NCBI GenBank assembly: GCA_002419505.1 | Contig: DIGF01000033.1 | Span: 14,614-78,613 of the forward strand | From: Caryophanales bacterium UBA5729 | Lineage (GTDB): Bacteria > Bacillota_I > Bacilli_A > Izemoplasmatales > Hujiaoplasmataceae | Length of the DNA: 64,000 nt | Direction of reading: 5' to 3' | Shown here: in pieces, positions 61,769-64,000 of the stretch | Layout: each line of letters opens with the position of its first letter | Position numbering within the stretch: the stretch's first letter is position 1 | Made by a program: the position numbers and the translations under genes | Notes under the pieces: model-generated | Database searches by the model: none | What the model saw: only the letters and a program-made list of their open reading frames with translations | What the model was told of the DNA's origin: nothing

Positions 61769-63541
61769 ATGAATGAAAAAATCAAAGAAAAGTTAATTAA
61801 GTTACCTGAAAGAACAGGAACTTACCAAATGCTTGATAAAAGCGGTAAAATAATCTATGTTGGCAAAGCCAAGAACTTAAAGAAGCGTATAAGTTCTTAT
61901 TTTGTTGGCGCTCATGATGATAAAACAACGCGTTTAGTCAGTGATGTTGAAGATTTAAGTTTTATTGTTACAAAAAATGAGAAAGAGGCTTTTATTCTAG
62001 AGTTATCTCAAATAAAGAAGCATTTGCCTAAATACAATATTAAGTTAATGAGCGATAGCACCTATCCTTATATAGAAATCACTAATGAAAGACATCCGAT
62101 TATTAGAACAACTAGAGATATTAAAAATAAAAAAGGTAATATTTTCGGTCCCTATCCCAATGCTTTTTACGCTAATGAGACAGTGAAATTACTAGATACA
62201 ATTTTTCCATTTAGAAAATGTTCTAAATTCCCCAAAAAAGTCTGTCTATATTATCATATCAAGCAGTGTCTAGGTCCTTGTGAATTTGAGGTTACTGAAC
62301 AGAACTATAAAGAATTGATTAAAAAAGTTAGGTCATTTTTGTCAGGTAATACCAAAGAATTTATTGACGATTATACAAGAAAAATGAATGAACATGCCAG
62401 TAATTTAGAATTTGAAAAAGCTCAAGAGTATAAAGACTTAATCATGGCTATCAACAAAACCACTGAGCAGCAGCAAGTTTTATTCAACGATAATAAAGAT
62501 CGAGACATCATTAATTTCTTAACCTATGATAATTATATATCAATTAACATCCTCTTTATGAGAAACGGAAAACTCTTGTTTTCTAAATCAAAGATTTTTA
62601 CCTATTATGGAGTTATAGAAGATATCTTGTTAACATACCTTGCGCAGTTCTATGAACAAAATCCGCTTCCTCAAGAAATCTTATTGCCTTTCGGTTATGA
62701 TTATGACTTGTTTCCAGAAATCTTAGGCAATGTAATTTTCACTCCGCAAAGGGGCAGAAAAGCAAGACTATTAGAAATGGCACACGAAAATGCTTCAATT
62801 CACTTAAATAACAATTTACCTGCTTTCTTGAATAAGGAAAAAAAGACGATTGGTGCTTTAACCGAATTAGAAGAACTGCTAAATCTACCGGCGATTAGAA
62901 GAATTGATATATTTGATAATTCAAACATCTCCGGTCAGAACCTGGTATCAGCAATGGTCGTTTTTTCTAATGGCTTGCCAGATAAAAACGAATACCGGAA
63001 ATATAAAATCAAAACAACTGAAACCGCTGACGATTATCGAATGATGAAGGAAGTTATTTATCGTCGCTATCAATCCGTTCTTATGGAAAATTTAGATAAA
63101 CCTGATTTGATTATAGTTGATGGCGGAATCATTCAACTGCGTGCCGCTAAAGAAGTTTTAGCAGATTTGGCTTTAAATTTAACAGTCATCGGTTTAAAGA
63201 AAAACGATCGCCATAGAACCGAAAGCATCATAGCTAACGATGAAAAGGAAATCGCTTTAGATAAGCATTCCAACCTATACTCATTGCTATATAAAATGCA
63301 AGAAGAAGTCCATCGTTTCGCAATTAGTTTTCAAAGAAATGTTGCGCATAAAACCATCTTTGGATCAATCCTAGATACCATACCTAAGGTCGGTAAAGTC
63401 ACAAAAAACAAATTACTAAAAAAATATAAAACTCTAGAAAATATTAAAAACGCTCCGCGTGAAGAACTGAAAAGTTTGAAAATTCAAGAAGATGCGATTG
63501 ATAATATTTATCTCGCCTTAAATCAAATAAAGGACAAATAG
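61769..63541 (+). CDS. uvrC: UvrABC system protein C
   Basis: Nucleotide excision repair nuclease that makes both incisions. A 590-residue protein with an N-terminal GIY-YIG domain (LPERTGTYQMLDKSGKIIYV then KAKNLKKRISSYF), a Cys-rich region (CSKFPKKVCLYYHIKQCLGPC), a UvrB-binding helix (TRKMNEHASNLEFEKAQEY), the RNase H-like domain (IFDNSNISGQNLVSAMVVF; LIIVDGGIIQLRAAKEVL) and an HhH motif (IPKVGKVTKNKLLKKYKTL). There is no ribosome site before the ATG; see the promoter. A TTG at 61760 overlaps the -10. Confidence 0.97.
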   Translation: MNEKIKEKLIKLPERTGTYQMLDKSGKIIYVGKAKNLKKRISSYFVGAHDDKTTRLVSDVEDLSFIVTKNEKEAFILELSQIKKHLPKYNIKLMSDSTYPYIEITNERHPIIRTTRDIKNKKGNIFGPYPNAFYANETVKLLDTIFPFRKCSKFPKKVCLYYHIKQCLGPCEFEVTEQNYKELIKKVRSFLSGNTKEFIDDYTRKMNEHASNLEFEKAQEYKDLIMAINKTTEQQQVLFNDNKDRDIINFLTYDNYISINILFMRNGKLLFSKSKIFTYYGVIEDILLTYLAQFYEQNPLPQEILLPFGYDYDLFPEILGNVIFTPQRGRKARLLEMAHENASIHLNNNLPAFLNKEKKTIGALTELEELLNLPAIRRIDIFDNSNISGQNLVSAMVVFSNGLPDKNEYRKYKIKTTETADDYRMMKEVIYRRYQSVLMENLDKPDLIIVDGGIIQLRAAKEVLADLALNLTVIGLKKNDRHRTESIIANDEKEIALDKHSNLYSLLYKMQEEVHRFAISFQRNVAHKTIFGSILDTIPKVGKVTKNKLLKKYKTLENIKNAPREELKSLKIQEDAIDNIYLALNQIKDK

Positions 63542-63559
63542 AAAGCAAAGGTGTTTACT

Positions 63560-64000
63560 TTGGAAGAATACATTTACGGGATGATCCATGGCGTTATCGA
63601 ATCCAAAAGAATAATTGCGATTAAAGACTCAAGAAAAGTACATTTTTACTATATGAGCAAAAGTATGTTTAAACAATTCATGCTTTATTTCCAGTTCGGT
63701 ATCTATATCTTTATGCAAACAAAAAATCAACCGCGATTATATCGAGGTGTAATGGTAAAAAATGTGATAGCAATTGAAAAGATTCTCTCACCTAGCAAGA
63801 ACAAACCAACGATATATTACGATATATCAGTTATAAAATCAGGAATTAAATCTTTGGTCAATCAAAATCGTAATCGCTTGTTTATCGATTTTGAAATGAG
63901 CATGCCTCCATATAGCAATTATCAGAACTTCGTATCGGAGATTATTCAAGCCGGTTACATCTTAACCGACGAAGAAGGAAATATCATTGAACAGTTTTCA
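63560..64000 (+). CDS. DEDD-family 3'-5' exonuclease, 3' end beyond window
   Basis: The first 147 residues of a gene that runs off the window. A TTG start at 63560 has AAAGGTG 6 nt upstream, and no ATG start is better placed. A globular N-terminal part of about 110 residues (unrecognised) is followed by RLFIDFEMSMPPYSNYQNF and IIQAGYILTDEEGN, matching the first exonuclease motif (DxE) of DnaQ-like and KapD-like enzymes. It probably trims DNA or RNA. It begins 18 bp after uvrC, possibly as a repair pair. Later exonuclease motifs are outside the window. Confidence 0.75.
   Translation, partial: MEEYIYGMIHGVIESKRIIAIKDSRKVHFYYMSKSMFKQFMLYFQFGIYIFMQTKNQPRLYRGVMVKNVIAIEKILSPSKNKPTIYYDISVIKSGIKSLVNQNRNRLFIDFEMSMPPYSNYQNFVSEIIQAGYILTDEEGNIIEQFS

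Noticed and set aside
1..64000. TGA read as tryptophan (Mycoplasma code)
   Set aside because: Several genes end cleanly in TGA before a ribosome site of the next gene (for example at 5107, 26220, 30692 and 43002), and conserved Trp residues use TGG.
1..64000. tRNA, rRNA, CRISPR, insertion sequences or prophage
   Set aside because: I found no cloverleaf, rRNA segment, repeat-spacer array, transposase or terminal repeats in the gaps, which are nearly all short and filled by promoters and terminators.

Overview
The window is AT-rich DNA from a bacterium of the Bacillota/Mycoplasmatota type. Gene order (rimP-nusA-ylxR-ylxQ-infB-rbfA; sufC-D-S-U-B; pgk-tpiA), purine-rich Shine-Dalgarno sites, a short IF-2 and many intrinsic terminators fit a wall-less or reduced Bacilli relative such as the Izemoplasma, Haloplasma or Acholeplasma lineages. 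The genetic code is standard: several genes end in TGA and tryptophan is TGG. Pyruvate:ferredoxin oxidoreductase suggests anaerobic fermentation. The lineage is inferred from this content and was not tested by phylogeny.

Layout. 1-5109: 3' part of a giant repetitive surface protein. 5114-9190: two membrane GGDEF-EAL proteins (cyclic di-GMP turnover or sensing). 9199-11010 (minus): glycerate kinase and a TetR regulator. 11315-23194: a long operon of thiolase, SDR reductase, KAS III-like enzyme, complete LivHMGF-K-type ABC importer, CoA-transferase and two alpha/beta hydrolases. Its promoter region has two inverted copies of a 16-bp sequence (probable TetR operators) and cre-like boxes. 23305-31482: a c-di-GMP-I riboswitch followed by secreted TasA/SipW-type genes, two SipW-type signal peptidases, a membrane-anchored McrB-like AAA+ ATPase, a coiled-coil partner and a WalJ-like hydrolase. 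31607-39540: nifJ, a parvulin-like lipoprotein, a CDF metal transporter and an MgtC protein. 39656-44412: the SUF iron-sulfur operon. 44502-47140: a PstA-type c-di-AMP receptor, a PucR-type HTH protein, a UgpC/MsmK-type ATPase and a ComK-like protein. 47226-49230: pgk and tpiA. 49312-50547 (minus): rpsD with a structured leader, and fRMsr. 50635-57308: thiI, GNAT, pepF, a beta-propeller lipoprotein, a SpoU methyltransferase and a second GNAT. 57411-61686: the rimP-to-rbfA operon. 61769-64000: uvrC and the start of a DEDD-type exonuclease gene.

How the parts fit. The strongest theme is cyclic di-GMP control of the cell surface. One end of the window encodes two EAL proteins next to a giant adhesin-like protein. 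A c-di-GMP-I aptamer, whose 3' strand is shared with an intrinsic terminator, precedes the SipW/TasA-type secretion locus. That locus contains a membrane AAA+ ATPase and partner of unknown role and is the best candidate for an undescribed system. The second theme is a TetR-controlled acyl-CoA/carboxylate module built around a Liv-type importer. I saw no tRNA, rRNA, CRISPR array, insertion sequence or prophage.
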